64,000 nucleotides of DNA from the NCBI GenBank assembly GCA_004835665.1, contig RBKR01000028.1, forward strand, positions 310,001 to 374,000, in the 5' to 3' direction. This DNA is from Phoma sp. XZ068. Its lineage: Eukaryota; Ascomycota; Dothideomycetes; Pleosporales; Didymellaceae. Both the position numbers and the translations under genes were made by a program. Below are positions 42,882 to 53,693 of this stretch, piece by piece; the stretch's first letter is position 1; each line of letters starts with the position of its first letter. Under the pieces are notes generated by a model. It ran no database searches and had not been told where the DNA came from. It worked only from the letters and a program-made list of their open reading frames with translations.

Positions 42882-43983
42882 CTACATAGCTGCGGAGGTA
42901 GGCTGTCTGAATCCATCCAACACTTCGCTTGATCTACTCTCGCTGATAGTGCTAATTGTCGAAGGCGAAAACTCATCGATACCGACCTCGTCGGCCCCAC
43001 GAAATATTGTGCAGTGTCCTAGACCAGTACTCCAACCGAGGTCGTCTGCAATTAGTGCGGTGCCAGCGAACGAGGTCGAGAAGGGGCTGGGAAACAGTGG
43101 CTGCGGATTTGCCGTATTTCCCTCGAAACGATGCAGTTGATTGGGATTGATGGTCAAGCCTGAGGAGTCAAAGAACTTTTCCAATTCAAACTCGTCGGAT
43201 TTGCATCCGCTACTGGGTGCAGTTTGTACTCCACTCAAGTCAAACCCTACGTGAGCGTCGAATTTCGGCAGCCCATGATGATGCCTCTGGCTACCGACGG
43301 AAGTTGACATATCTCCATAACCGAACGCACTAGGGCCCTTTAATCCAGGCAAGCTGGTGTGGTGGGCGTGGCCAGGATGATCTTCACTGCCCCTAGCCAA
43401 CGAAGCATCATGCGACGCTAGAAGGTTGTTGAGGGCACTCGGGTCGATATGACTCTGGGCATTTGCTCGCGGTCTCATGCTGGCTGTGCCAGTACTTGCA
43501 CCTCTATCTACGCTGCTTGCCACAGAGTTCTTCCGCATCTTTCTTGTAGCGTTGGGTGGCAGGCCAGTCGTGGTCTTTCGACATCCATTGCGTGGCGCAG
43601 AGGAAATTGCGTCCTGTTGATGGAGTCTCTGTTGGTGTAAGTTCTGTTGATGTCGTAGTAGCAAGTCACGTCGCGCAAAGCACCTTGTGCATTGTGGACA
43701 CTCAAAGGGCTTCTCCTTCGTATGCGACCTGACATGTCGCTTCAGATGTTCGAGTCTCGCAAACGATCGACTGCATGTTCCACAGATATGCGACCTCAAT
43801 TCGTCTGTCTTCGGCGTTGAAAAGAAAGCGACCGTGATTGGTGCAGGCCCAGGTTCGGCTGTTTGGAGGGATGGTATGACTGGAGTGTACAGTCAGTTTT
43901 GGCATAGCAGAGTAGATTTATGGCTCACCATTTTCGCTGCTGACGTCGCTCGAGCCGCTGTTGCAGTTTTTCGACGGACGCAT
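42882..43983 (-). CDS. C2H2 zinc-finger transcription factor, right copy, 2 exons, 350 aa
   Basis: Exon 1 is 43983-43929 and exon 2 is 43879-42882, the same model as the left copy with the same 49-nt intron. Both fingers are identical. Differences lie outside the fingers: M for V in RKVRKNS, S for T in DATLARG, F for L in KLDAHV, S and K for R in PRSGCRSD, and G for C in DDLCWS. The finger-flanking residues are unchanged and no stop is created, so both copies could be expressed. Confidence 0.88.
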
Positions 43984-44784
43984 TTTGATTGTGTTGGCCT
44001 TTTGGAGAGGAATTGATATTTAAGCAGAGAACTAGCCCCGGGAAAAGGTCCTGGCCTGTAGCTGTTGTTGTGGAGCTAGGTGAAGCTCGAAGACTGGACT
44101 GTAGAGAAAAGACGACCGGAGTGAAAGGACGCTGCACACAACACACATACACTAGTCAGTCCCAAGATTTAGTGGAATGCGTATCTTCAGCACACCTTTG
44201 AATAGAGAGTATATTTGTGAGATGTTCGCTGTGGTGGACAGCGATGCTGAAAACTGTGGAATATACAATGGTCTGCAGCGTAGACCTTACAACCAGTAGG
44301 GCCCAAGATATGCGTGGTTCCGATGGGACAGTAGCGGATCTTTCTGAACGGAAGATTTTGACAGCGGGTGAGTGGCATACAGCGGTCCATGAGGGGTTCG
44401 AGACGGTACAAGTACATCTGCGCGAGTGACAACTGCCTGACTGGCGACAAACGGGACTAAAATACGTGATAAAATTATCCCAAGACGGTTCCGTCGCTGT
44501 GAGGCCAATATTTCCAGCATCTTGGTTAAACGGGGTTGGTCGCATTTGAGAACTACTGGTTGCAGAGCATCACGTGTCAGACACCACTAGAGCTGCATCT
44601 TAGTCCTGTCTGCAATAGTTTTAGTCACTACCAACCGTATGAGTTGTTTGCGAAACACCTTCCGCACCCCGTGACTTATGGGTTGTTTGCAAAATACCGA
44701 GCCCACCCCGTGACTTTGCTCGATTACGACGCCAGATCTAGTTTATTAGCGTTTCGTAGTACCAACAGTATCCCACCACATTCT

Positions 44785-44908
44785 TGTCAAAACTTTGGGG
44801 GTGTAAGGGTTGTCTCATTAATCAAGCTGGGCCTGGGACTAAGTAATGACGCTAATTAGTCATGTAGACAAGGTCACATGACTACTGCCTTCATCGCCCA
44901 TCTTGACA
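44785..44908 (-). repeat. Copia 3' LTR (124 bp)
   Basis: On the minus strand it starts TGTCAAGATGGGCGATGAAG and ends GGGGGTGTAAG-type sequence to TTTTGACA. It differs from the other LTR by a few substitutions (e.g. AAGGGTT versus AAGAGTT). Confidence 0.9.
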
Positions 44909-44917
44909 CTCCCCCTC
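44909..44917 (-). promoter_or_regulatory. Polypurine tract (GAGGGGGAG) beside the 3' LTR
   Basis: On the minus strand GAGGGGGAG directly precedes the LTR start TGTCAAG, as expected of the plus-strand primer site. A second, near-identical purine run (TGAGGGGGAG) lies at about 44930-44940. Confidence 0.75.
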
Positions 44918-44987
44918 GATGAGGGCAGTGCTCCCCCTCAATTGCCGCTAGGCACGCACACGTCGTTCATGCTCTGGTGACGTTGCC

Positions 44988-47936
44988 CTACTCATCGATC
45001 CTTCGCAAGCCAACCATTCGCCGAAAGGACTCGAACTTCGTCTTGCTCAATGGCTTAGTGAGTCCATCCGCTGGGTTCAACTCGCCTGCGATCCATTCCA
45101 TCCTAACCAGCTGCTCCTCCACCTTTTCTCGTACAAAGTGGTACCGGATGTCCACGTACTTCGTTCTCGCATGATACATTGGGTTCTTAGCCAGGGCCAG
45201 GGCCCCTCGATTGTCTCCGAGTATGGTTACTGGCTCAGACGCGCTCGGCTGAGAGAGGTCAACTCGCAGCTGACACAACAGTCGCTGCAGCCATATCGCT
45301 TCCTTCGCGGCCTCAGACTCCGCGATGTACTCGGCCTCACAGCTGGACAGCGCCACTGTGGCCTGACGCTTCGACTTCCAGCTGATGCGGTGCCGGCAAA
45401 TGTGAAGACGTAACCCCCAGTTGATCGGCGATCATCATCTCTTCCCCAGTTCGCGTCTGTGTAGCCCGTCAGGATATCTGGCCGATCTTGCGTATCTATC
45501 ACCAGACCGTAGTCACTGGTACCCTTCAGGTACCGAAGAAGCCTCTTCAAGGCCGCATGGTGTTTCTGTGACGGATTGGCGGCGAAGCGACCCAGCTGAC
45601 TGACCGCATACGCAATATCCGGGCGAGTACAGAGCATCAGATACATGAGGCTACCAACCGCTCGCTGGTACCACTTCCGATCCTGCGAGTCTGACGCCTC
45701 TTTACTAGGTTCCAACACGAGATTCTCATCCATCGGAGTCGCCACAGGAGTACAGTCTGCCATTCCGAAGGTTCTCAACACCTTCTCGGCATATGCGCGT
45801 TGGGTCAGCTTAATCCTACTACCCCGCGAGGTATCCTCCCGGATCACCTTCACTCCCAGATAGTGGGCGACCGGACCGAGATCGCTCATCTTGAAGTGCT
45901 CCGACAGAGCGCTTTTGACGGATGCAATCGTCTCCTGATCCTTCCCTAAGATCAAGAGGTCATCCACATATGTCGCAATGACCAGACGTTTGTCTCGATT
46001 GACGAAGACGCTATGGCCTTCTGAGATTGCCACGAATCCCATAGGCCGCAGCGCCTGGCTCAAGGTAAGGTACCAGATCCGAGGAGACTGCTTGAGTTGG
46101 ATCCCAGGTCATGTGATAAGATGATCAAACACTGGTGTGACGCACCAGTAGGCTATATATACAGCCCTACAGATACAGACAGTCAATAACACTGCTATCA
46201 CTTGAGGCTTTCAACTGCTTGAGCCCATATAGGGCCTTCTTGAGCTTGCAAATCTTCCCAGGGTACTGGTCCTTGATATTCGGCGGTAGTTCCATATAGA
46301 CGTCTGTGTCGATCTTGCCATACAGAAAGGCTGTCTTGACGTCCATCTGCTCGATCGACCAGCCCAGCAGGCAGGCCAGAACGAACAAAAGCTTGTAACT
46401 CATCGGCTTTACCACCGACGCAAACGTCTCAAGAACGTCGACGCCTAGCTCTTGTTCGAATCCGCGGGCGCACCATCGGGACTTGTAACGAGTGACTTCT
46501 CCATCGGCATTGATCTTGACCTTGTATGCAAACTTGCCGGTTAGGATTGACACTCCTGCTGGGGGATCCACGACATCCCACACGTCGTTGGCTATAATCT
46601 CTTTGACTTCTTCGTCCATGGACGGAATCCACCGTGATGCGTCCGCACAGGTGACAGCATCCTCATAGTTCTTTGGTTCGTATGCGCCACCAGCAGCATG
46701 ATCAGCCACATGGTTCTCGAGTTTATCTTGATTCTTCTCCAGCGCTGACAGCGCAGCTAGACACTCAATTACTGCGCTCCAATCGTCATGGTCTACAGAC
46801 GCTAGCGACTGGGCCACCTGAGTCTGTGTACTCTCGGAGAAGCGTTCCGCTTCATTTATCTCGCCGTCTTCGGCGATCAACACGAGTCCTCCATCGATCG
46901 CAGCAGGCTTCACTGACAAAGCCGCTAGAGTCTCCCCCTCGATCGTGGAGTACCGTCGCCGCTTAGCCCTATGTGCGAGGCTATCTTGAATTCTAACCTC
47001 GTCGCAATAGGCTGGTCGGCGCACAGTCTCGGGGACCTCTCCCCCTGGACCAAAAATGTCCTCATTGAAGTGCAGATCTCGAACTAACTCGACTCGCTCG
47101 GTGCAGGTGTTCCATACCCGATACTGATGTTTCGCAACGGAACCGAGAAGATAGCACTTGTCCGCCCGGGGATCAAGCTTCCTGAATCTCGTGTAGTCGC
47201 TTCGGGGTCGGGGCTTCCAGCACTCGCAGCCCAACACTCGCAGGTGCTCTATTGGCGGCGGCCTTCCATACAGTCGCTCGTATGGTGGCTGATCGTTGGG
47301 ATTAGCCGACGTTGGACAATAGTTGACTATGTCAGTGACACTAATGAGGATCTCAGCGAAACAATGTTGACCGAGATTCGACTCGTCTAGTATCGCTCTC
47401 ACTGCAGTGAACAAAATATTCATGCCCCTTTCTGCGACCCCGTTCTGCTCTGGATTATACGGTGCTGTAGGCTCAACTCTGACGCCTGTCTCTCTGAAAA
47501 ACTCGTTTAATAGTTTGTTATCGAACTCTCCGCCATTATCTCTTCGGACGGCTAGCAGTTCGTGTTTTAGTTCTTTCTCGACCTGGGTCTTCCAGATCTG
47601 CAGTTCTCTTGCTGCATCGTTCTTGTGTCGCAACACTCTCACCCATCTGTATCTTGTATAGTCGTCTGTAATGGTGAGAGCGAAGCGATCATTAACTTTC
47701 TTCTTGCCATCATACGCGTTGACTGGCCCTGCTAGGTCAACAAAGACCCTCTGTAAAGGCTTCTTGCTCCTTGTCCCGGAGTCCTTGAAGTTTCTCCTCT
47801 TTAGACCTGTTCGATTGCAGGATTCGCATGGTAGTAGTGGGTCCTCTGCACTTGATGCATTGAGACGCCGCAGCAGCCTTCTCAACCTCCCTTCTCCAAG
47901 ATGCCCCAGTCGACGATGGTGAGTGTCGATGGACAC
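44988..47936 (-). pseudogene. Copia Pol: integrase, RT and RNase H, broken
   Basis: From the right: GAG-pre-integrase HHRRLGHLGEGRL, then the integrase core with Asp in RVFVDLAGPVNAYDG, Asp in ITDDYTRYRWVRVL, and RRDNGGEFDNKLL and PEQNGVAERG (about 47730-47410). The RT begins with IPSMDEEVKEIIANDVWDVV, continues with QMDVKTAFLYGKIDTDVYME, and is split at 46097-46214 after KKALYGLKQ. It resumes at 46063 with YVDDLLILGKDQ and runs to LTGYTDANWGRDDDRRSTGG. RNase H (SSCEAEYIAESEAAKEAIWL, ADGLTKPLSKTKFE) is in another frame from 45356. At least two frameshifts and the insertion disable it. Confidence 0.9.
46097..46214 (-). mobile_element. 118-bp insertion in the Copia RT, flanked by a 9-bp direct repeat
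   Basis: CTGCTTGAG occurs at 46088-46096 and again at 46215-46223, on either side of the insert, and removing one copy and the insert restores the RT sequence KKALYGLKQ / SPRIWY. Inside, ACTGGTGTGACGCACCAGT is a perfect 7-bp hairpin, and GGCTATATATACAGCCC forms a second. The ends TTGGATCCC and GGCTTTCAA are weakly inverted. Small MITE or solo-LTR-like insertion; class unclear. Confidence 0.6.
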
Positions 47937-49384
47937 GTCTGAGGGTATTGCTGTGAAGGCATATGGCTGCGGTCGTCGCTTTCGGGTGACTTCTGTTTCG
48001 GTCGTGACAGTACGTACAGGTCGGTGGTGCGGCAGTCAGCCGTGGCTATCACTTGGCCAGTCTCTGTCCGCACAATCTCAAGATCATGGCCATCCATCAC
48101 GAAGCGTATGCCTGCCTTCTCTCCGTCATTCGTCAACGTCAACGCTCGACAAGAGATGATGTTGAAAGGGAGACCTGGCGCATACGAGACGTTCTGGATG
48201 GTGAAGGTCTTGTTGTAGACTTTGCCGTCGACCTCGCAGGCGATCGGGATCTTGACTGTCCCGACGCCAGCGACTGCCACGCCTCCGCCGACGCCCATCA
48301 CCCGCTTCCCGGGTGGCGCCGGACTCAGCGTCTCAAAAAGCGACCGTCTTCCGGTCACGTGCGTGTAGCTTCCACTATCGAGGACCCAATCATCTGGGGC
48401 CAGTCGTCCGTTGATGACGCTTAATGCTAGTGGCAGCCATGGGCCGTTGGTCTCTGCCCATGTCTCTGCCTCGACTTCCATCCACCATCTTGCTCCCAGC
48501 GCCACCATTACGCAGGCGAAAGCAGTCCACTGCGACAGGCATAACACGTATGCGATGACCATGCCCCAGCAGAGACTCTCCCCGCGCACTGATAGACAAT
48601 CGGAGGTGGATCCTTGTACGATGTCACTTTCTTCGATTCTTCTTTTCTTTGCAGTACTCTCTGGGTGCACTGTTTCTGTACTAGATCTTTTTCTGCCTTG
48701 ATTCTCAAGGTGCTCAATGTACCATTTCGGCCCGTATCTGGCATTCTGGCTCATTCTATAGCATCCTTTCGGCCCTACAACGGCCAGGTGGCCCACTCTG
48801 CCGCAATGCGTACACCTTTTCTGGCTGTTCACTGCCAGAGTGATGCCATCGTCATTATTCATCTGTCGTTGTTCCTCTTGGATCACCTCTCGCGCCAAGG
48901 TCTGGAAGTCCTTCGGGTCGGTGACCGAGACAATGGACTCATCCGAGCTCAGGACTGCGACCTTGTTGTCGAACGCACTAGTGAGTGCTGTCAAGAAGTG
49001 GGAGTTGACCAGCCACGATGGCAGGCGGTAGCCTGCGTCAACCGCGACCAGTTTCTCCTGTACCTCTATCAGCTTGTTGCGAAACTCGCTAACGCTCCCA
49101 GTGTTAGCGAGCGTGGTGCCTAAGAACTCTTTGAACGATGACCAGACGATCGCGCTCCCCCGCTGGCGGTTGCGCTCGCCTAAGAGTGCCATCGCCTGGG
49201 AGGGCAGCTCGATGCTCTCGCTTTGGAGTGACGACCTGATCGTCCCGTCGCAGGCGGTGTGAAGGATGCCCATGGCATTTCGGCAAAGTCGTTTGAACTT
49301 CGTCGACACTGTCTGAATTGTGGTGGTCGAAAGCGCATCAAACCTGCCATCATACATCTCCCAGAGGTTATGTATTTCAGCCAC
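47882..49384 (-). CDS. Copia Gag with zinc knuckle and aspartic protease
   Basis: This 500-codon frame begins within gag (the true 5' end is upstream, about 49440). It has the NNDDGITLAVNSQKRCTHCG knuckle region (CTHCGRVGHL), then protease WVLDSGSYTHVTGR (about 48400) and the strand FNIISCRALTL. It closes at 47882 after a shift to the integrase frame near 47960. A (CCAA)5 run at 49408-49435 puts the nearest upstream ATG (49442) out of frame by one unit, which may be a second lesion. Confidence 0.85.
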   Translation of the reverse strand: MAEIHNLWEMYDGRFDALSTTTIQTVSTKFKRLCRNAMGILHTACDGTIRSSLQSESIELPSQAMALLGERNRQRGSAIVWSSFKEFLGTTLANTGSVSEFRNKLIEVQEKLVAVDAGYRLPSWLVNSHFLTALTSAFDNKVAVLSSDESIVSVTDPKDFQTLAREVIQEEQRQMNNDDGITLAVNSQKRCTHCGRVGHLAVVGPKGCYRMSQNARYGPKWYIEHLENQGRKRSSTETVHPESTAKKRRIEESDIVQGSTSDCLSVRGESLCWGMVIAYVLCLSQWTAFACVMVALGARWWMEVEAETWAETNGPWLPLALSVINGRLAPDDWVLDSGSYTHVTGRRSLFETLSPAPPGKRVMGVGGGVAVAGVGTVKIPIACEVDGKVYNKTFTIQNVSYAPGLPFNIISCRALTLTNDGEKAGIRFVMDGHDLEIVRTETGQVIATADCRTTDLYVLSRPKQKSPESDDRSHMPSQQYPQTCPSTLTIVDWGILEKGG

Positions 49385-49667
49385 GGTCTGAAACGATTTC
49401 TTCCACCCCTCGTAGTTGGTTGGTTGGTTGGTTGGTATTCATTTTACGTCTGGTTGATTGGGATGAAGTCCACCATCTCGCCTCCCGAAGGGCATATACG
49501 ACGTGCTAAGCTATGGAATTACAGTGCTGCTACACTCCCTTAGAAAGCATTTCTTGCGTACGCGGGTAATGCTACCATTTCAGAACTACAGCTCCCCGTC
49601 CAGTTGGGGAGGCTGAGCGATGTATGTACATTAGGGTGATTTCCTTGCATTCTGAGGCATCTATATG

Positions 49668-49670
<3 letters not shown>

Positions 49671-49719
<49 letters not shown>

Positions 49720-49720
49720 G
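49671..49720. repeat. (AG)n microsatellite
   Basis: About twenty to twenty-five AG repeats followed by (GT)n-like sequence, in the non-coding 3' region of the nested LINE. Confidence 0.9.
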
Positions 49721-49864
49721 TGTGTGTGAGTGTGCGCGTAGGGGAAAGAGGGGGCCGGAGGGGGTAGAAAGGGAGGAGGAGGGGTGGGGAGCATTGCAGC
49801 TGTTGTGCTGAACCTACTCTTGCTAGGTGCTGCATCGCTTGCTGCTGTTGTAGGGCTGCAAGTG

Positions 49865-52732
49865 CTAACGGGGGCAGATCCTGATGTAGTACTGTGTGAG
49901 TCTAACAAAAGCTTCAAAGGCCTCTGGCTCCCTTGTTAGTGCTGCAGTGTACGCTAGGCCGTCCGCCTGGCTTGATGGTGGCATAGGTGGTCGTAGTGGC
50001 CATCTGCTGAAGGCCCCTAGGGTCTTGCGGCAGAGCGCGAGGTGCTCTGGTGTCTTGTCCTGTCTGCATGAGCAGGTGAGGTTTGCATCCTTGTGATTGT
50101 ACTTTCGGTGGTACCGGGCGAAATCGCCATGTCTAGTCCGGATAGAAAGCAGTTTCGCTAGGATGGCTCTTGGTAGATCTAGCTCCTTAGGACCTCTGCG
50201 CGGTGCATAGTCCAAGTCCCAGCTCTTGTACCATCTCGAGAGCTTGGTCTTCTTGTCAGACCACCAGGTTCGTTGTGTGCGGCGCAGTGTCTTGCGGGCC
50301 ACTGTCTTGATGCCCGAGAGTGTAGGCAGAGCGGCTTTTCCAGTCGGGGGTGATGGGTGCTGGGCTTCCAGATTGGCTAGTCTGTCTGCTGCCTCGTTCC
50401 CTTCAATGCCCAGGTGTCCAGGGGCCCATTTGATGGAGACGTCGTGTGTCTCCATGGCGCCGTGGAACTCAAGAAAGGCCCATTGCGAGGTAGGGGGTGC
50501 GTCGCCCCTGAGGCATCATATCACTGAGGTGCTGTCTATGCACAGCCAGATTCGGTGGGTGCGGAGCTCGGGTTGTCTTATAGTGTGCTGGAGGCCTCTC
50601 CACGCGCCTACTGCCTCAGCGTCAAAGACGTGCGAGGTAGGGTGGAGTGAGCCGCGTCCAGTCTGCAGTTGCTTTCTGTTCTGATACACTGCAAAGCCGT
50701 AGGTAACCCGCTTTTCTCCTTCCTTTGTGTACTGTTCAGAGCCATCTGAGAAGATAGTGACGTCTAGTGGCGGGAGCTGAGCCCGCCATTCTTGGAAAGC
50801 CTTAGCTGCAGTCTTCTTGTTTATGCCGAGCGTTGGGTCCGTTCGGCAGCCAGTTGAGTAGTGAGGGGCTGTTAGCGTGGTCCTAGGGATTTCTGGTAGA
50901 AGAGAGGCCATCTGCTGGACTTTCGTCTTGACTCGCTGGGGTTGTCCGGTTTTTACGCCCCTGTTTACGATAGGTACCGCTGTGCGCCTAGTAAGAGGGT
51001 GGTCTGCATCTGTAGTGCGCAGATGGGTTGCAAATCTGAGCTTAGCTTCCTCGAGTGCGACTGCTGCCGAGAGCAGCCCGGCGTCTCGGAAGAGTGTAGC
51101 TATAGGCGTTGTTCTCCACGCTGGTAGGATGCCCCTTGCTGCTATAGCGAGTGTCTTGTCTATAGCAGCTATGTGCCATCCAATGTAAGCGCTGACCTCT
51201 TGCGGCCCGCCTGGTTTGAGTGAGTGTGGTTGTTTCGTGCGGCCTCTGTACCAGCACTCCGTCCCATACAGAAGCGACGGGTACACACAGGCAATAGTAG
51301 CCTTGCGGAGGGAGCTGGCTGGTGGTCCATAGGTAGTCCTAGCTAGGCTGCGAATATGATAGGCTACCTTGGCAGCTTTGGCAGTGCGTGTGGCTACATG
51401 TCGTCGAAAGGTAAGTCTGCGGTCAAACCACATTCCTAGCCAACGCAGGGCTGGCTGGCTGTGCTCTCCACCTGGGAGGATAGGGTGGATGGTGAGCTGC
51501 TCGTCTACAACACATGGTGGTGCATAGCTGCTCCGCTGTCTAGTCAGGTGTATCATTTCCTGCTTTTCTGGGGCAAAGGTGACCTTGTTCGCCTCGCCCC
51601 ATGCTCTGATCTGCCGTAGATCGGATGCTAGCAGCTCCACGTTGTTGTCCATAGAGTGTGAGGCCCGGTATAGACACACGTCGTCTGCATATCCAAACCT
51701 CCGTTCTGTGTCCATAGATAGTAGCTCGGCTAGGTACAGCGTGTACAGGACAGGCGAGAGAGGCGAGCCTTGGGGTGTGCCACAGGCGACAGGGTAGCTA
51801 GGAGTAGTGACCTGTCCAAGGCGGACCCGAACCCTCCGGGCCGTGAGGAACGAGTCTACAAAGAGCATGGTCCTTTGTGGCCAGCCCTGTTGGGCCATTC
51901 GGTGTAACAGGCGGTTCTTGAGGAGCGCATCAAAGGCGCCTTGCACATCTAGGGTGACCATAGTGACATGCTTTCCAAGCACCCATGCTGCTTCAGCGTC
52001 GTGGGTGAAGGCTGCAGTGAGGTCTGCTGCAGAGCGCTTTGGAAGGGCGCCGCCGTGCTGGGGACTGAGGATCTTGTGTGTCATGGCCGTCCACGCGATT
52101 CTTCTGGCTACTGTTCGTTCAAGTCCCTTTCCAATGCAAGAGAGAAGCGCTATAGGTCTCCAGGAGCGGGGCGACGTTCGGTCAGTCCTCCCCGTCTTAG
52201 GTATCATTGCTACCTCTGCGAGCTTCCATTGTGCTGGGAAGTGGTTGAGCTCAAGGCATCGCTGGAAGATTCTTCGTACGAGTTCCCCAACCTGAGCCCA
52301 GCAGGCACGGAGTAGTCGCACAGTAGAGCGGCCCTCGTAGTTGGTGACTCCTCCCAACTTCTTGAAGCCTTGCTCGTTAACAGCTTTGCCAGCGCTGCTA
52401 ACCTTGGCATGTTTCTCAAAGTCCAGAAAGGCCTCCACCAGATCGCTGTCATCTGCGCTGCCTGCTGGACCGTCACTTATCACTTGTAGCTCCCCTGTCA
52501 AGTCTCTGAGTCTGCGGTTCTCCGCTCTTAGTCTGTCCATCTCGTCACGCCTTGCCGCATGTCCGCTATCTCCACCTTCCTGCCCTGGTTGTCCTCTCTC
52601 CTCTTGCCGTTCGTGCATCACCCGCCCACTGGTGCTTCCGTCCGGGTTGATGCGGCGGTTGCGTTCCATTTCTTCAAGCCGACGCTGTTCGGCGGCGGTG
52701 ATGTTGCGACGAGTGGGTCGAGTCGAGGACAT
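49865..52732 (-). pseudogene. Nested Tad-like LINE: gag-like N-terminus fused to RT and RNase H
   Basis: The ATG at 52732 opens a frame read through to 49865 with a single in-frame TGA at 50516-50518. The N-terminal ~110 residues (MSSTRPTRRNITAAEQRRLE, RRDEMDRLRAENRRLRDL) look like a LINE ORF1 leader with coiled coil. RT follows: RRIFQRCLELNHFPAQWKLA, AEVAMIPKTG, SFRPIALL-type SWRPIALLSCIGKGLE, LDVQGAFDALLKNRL, PQGSPLSPVLYTLYL and the catalytic FGYADDVCLY. RNase H: TIFSDGSEQYTKEGEK, DAEAVGAWRGLQ, WAPGHLGIEGNEAADRLA after the TGA. The endonuclease domain and zinc knuckles are missing between the leader and RT. 3' truncated or with 3' UTR to about 49450. Confidence 0.88.
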
Positions 52733-52912
52733 CTCCAGGACAGTGGCTGAGAAGGCTTCTTCAATAACTATATTGCGTGCTCGTGTCGATTGCTGATGGT
52801 TGACGGGTGCTGCGATGGAAGTATTTTCTACTCGGCGCCTACCATCCTTTCGGCCCTTCAAGGCCTCGGATCGTCCGGAAGGACGCGTGTACCTCTTTGG
52901 CTACCCTTGCAC

Positions 52913-53500
52913 CGTTCTGACGAGTTCAGGGACTTCCATTTGGCTCATCCTGAACCCCCTCTCGATTGCTGAGGCGCTTCTTCGCCTCTCGAGCCCGTTG
53001 TACAACGCAGCTTGGTCAGAGCTGCGAGGTCCCATCGCGAGGGAACTGGTTGCGCAAGCACTGCTCCTTGGTGCTAAGGTGACGGGCTCAGGACTACCAG
53101 GCTCGTCCTGGGCCCCCTCTCGATTGGCGCTTCTCGCTTCTCGAGCTTGCTATACAACGCAGCTTGGTCAGAGCTGCGAGGTCCCATCGCGAGGGAGCTG
53201 GAAACTGCACTTCAAGGCGCTTTGACGAGTCCAGGCTTACCAGCACTTATCCTGGATCCCCCCTCGATTGCTGGGACGCTTCTCGCCCCTCGAGACTCTC
53301 TACAACGCAGCTTTGTCAAGGCAGCGAGGTCCCATCACGAGGGAACTGGTGCGAGCACTGCTCTCGGTGCTGTGACGAGTTCAGGACTACCAGGATCGTC
53401 CTGAACCCCCTCTCGATTGCTGAGGCGCTTCTCGCCCCTCGAGCCCATTGTACAACGTGGCCTTGTCAGGACCACGAGGTTCATACAACATGCAGCCAAC
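52913..53500. repeat. Four tandem ~140-bp repeats in the Copia 5' region
   Basis: Units start with GACGAGTTCAGGAC-like or GACGGGCTCAGGACT, then CCCCCTCTCGATTG, CTCGAG, TACAACGCAGCTT and CGAGGTCCCATCGCGAGGGA. Starts near 52919, 53081, 53224 and 53374. They lie between the nested LINE and the primer-binding site; they are not obviously coding. Confidence 0.8.
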
Positions 53501-53557
53501 ATGAGGGAACCCTCACCCCCTGTTTTGTATTGGCCGTAAGCAATACGCGAAAGCGCC

Positions 53558-53569
53558 GGGCTCATAACC
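53558..53569 (-). promoter_or_regulatory. Copia primer-binding site matching the tRNA-iMet anticodon stem
   Basis: The minus strand reads GGTTATGAGCCC immediately after the 5' LTR (the plus strand has GGGCTCATAACC). This is complementary to the anticodon-stem/loop part of initiator Met tRNA, the internal primer site used by Drosophila copia and yeast Ty5. The position and the fit to established knowledge make the assignment good. Confidence 0.75.
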
Positions 53570-53693
53570 TGTCAAAACTTTGGGGGTGTAAGAGTTGTCT
53601 CATTAATCAAGCTGGGCCTGAGACTAAGTAATGACGCTAATTAGTCATGTAGACAAGGTCACATGACCACTGCCTTCATCGCCCATCTTGACA
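53570..53693 (-). repeat. Copia 5' LTR (124 bp)
   Basis: Direct repeat of 44785-44908: TGTCAAAACTTTGGGGGTG on the plus strand through CATCTTGACA at the far end. A few substitutions separate the two. Confidence 0.9.

Larger units (their letters stand above)
40756..44784. repeat. Inverted duplication, right arm (partner 31617-35618)
   Basis: Reverse-complement copy of the left arm. Its inner limit is GAATACGCC at 40756; its outer limit, CCACCACATTCT, ends at 44784, exactly where the Copia LTR begins (44785). Confidence 0.93.
44785..53693 (-). mobile_element. Ty1/Copia LTR retrotransposon with nested LINE, 8.9 kb
   Basis: Identical-length 124-bp LTRs bound it. From right to left on the minus strand: primer-binding site, 5' region with tandem repeats, a nested LINE, gag with protease, integrase, RT (split by a 118-bp insertion) and RNase H, then a purine tract and the 3' LTR. 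Flanking 5-base sequences (attct left, ccacg right) differ, so there is no target-site duplication. The left flank is the inverted duplication; the right flank is an OrsD-like gene. Confidence 0.92.

Noticed and set aside
52341..52796. 151-codon plus-strand frame
   Set aside because: Antisense to the LINE leader/RT frame, low-complexity serine-rich, no motif.
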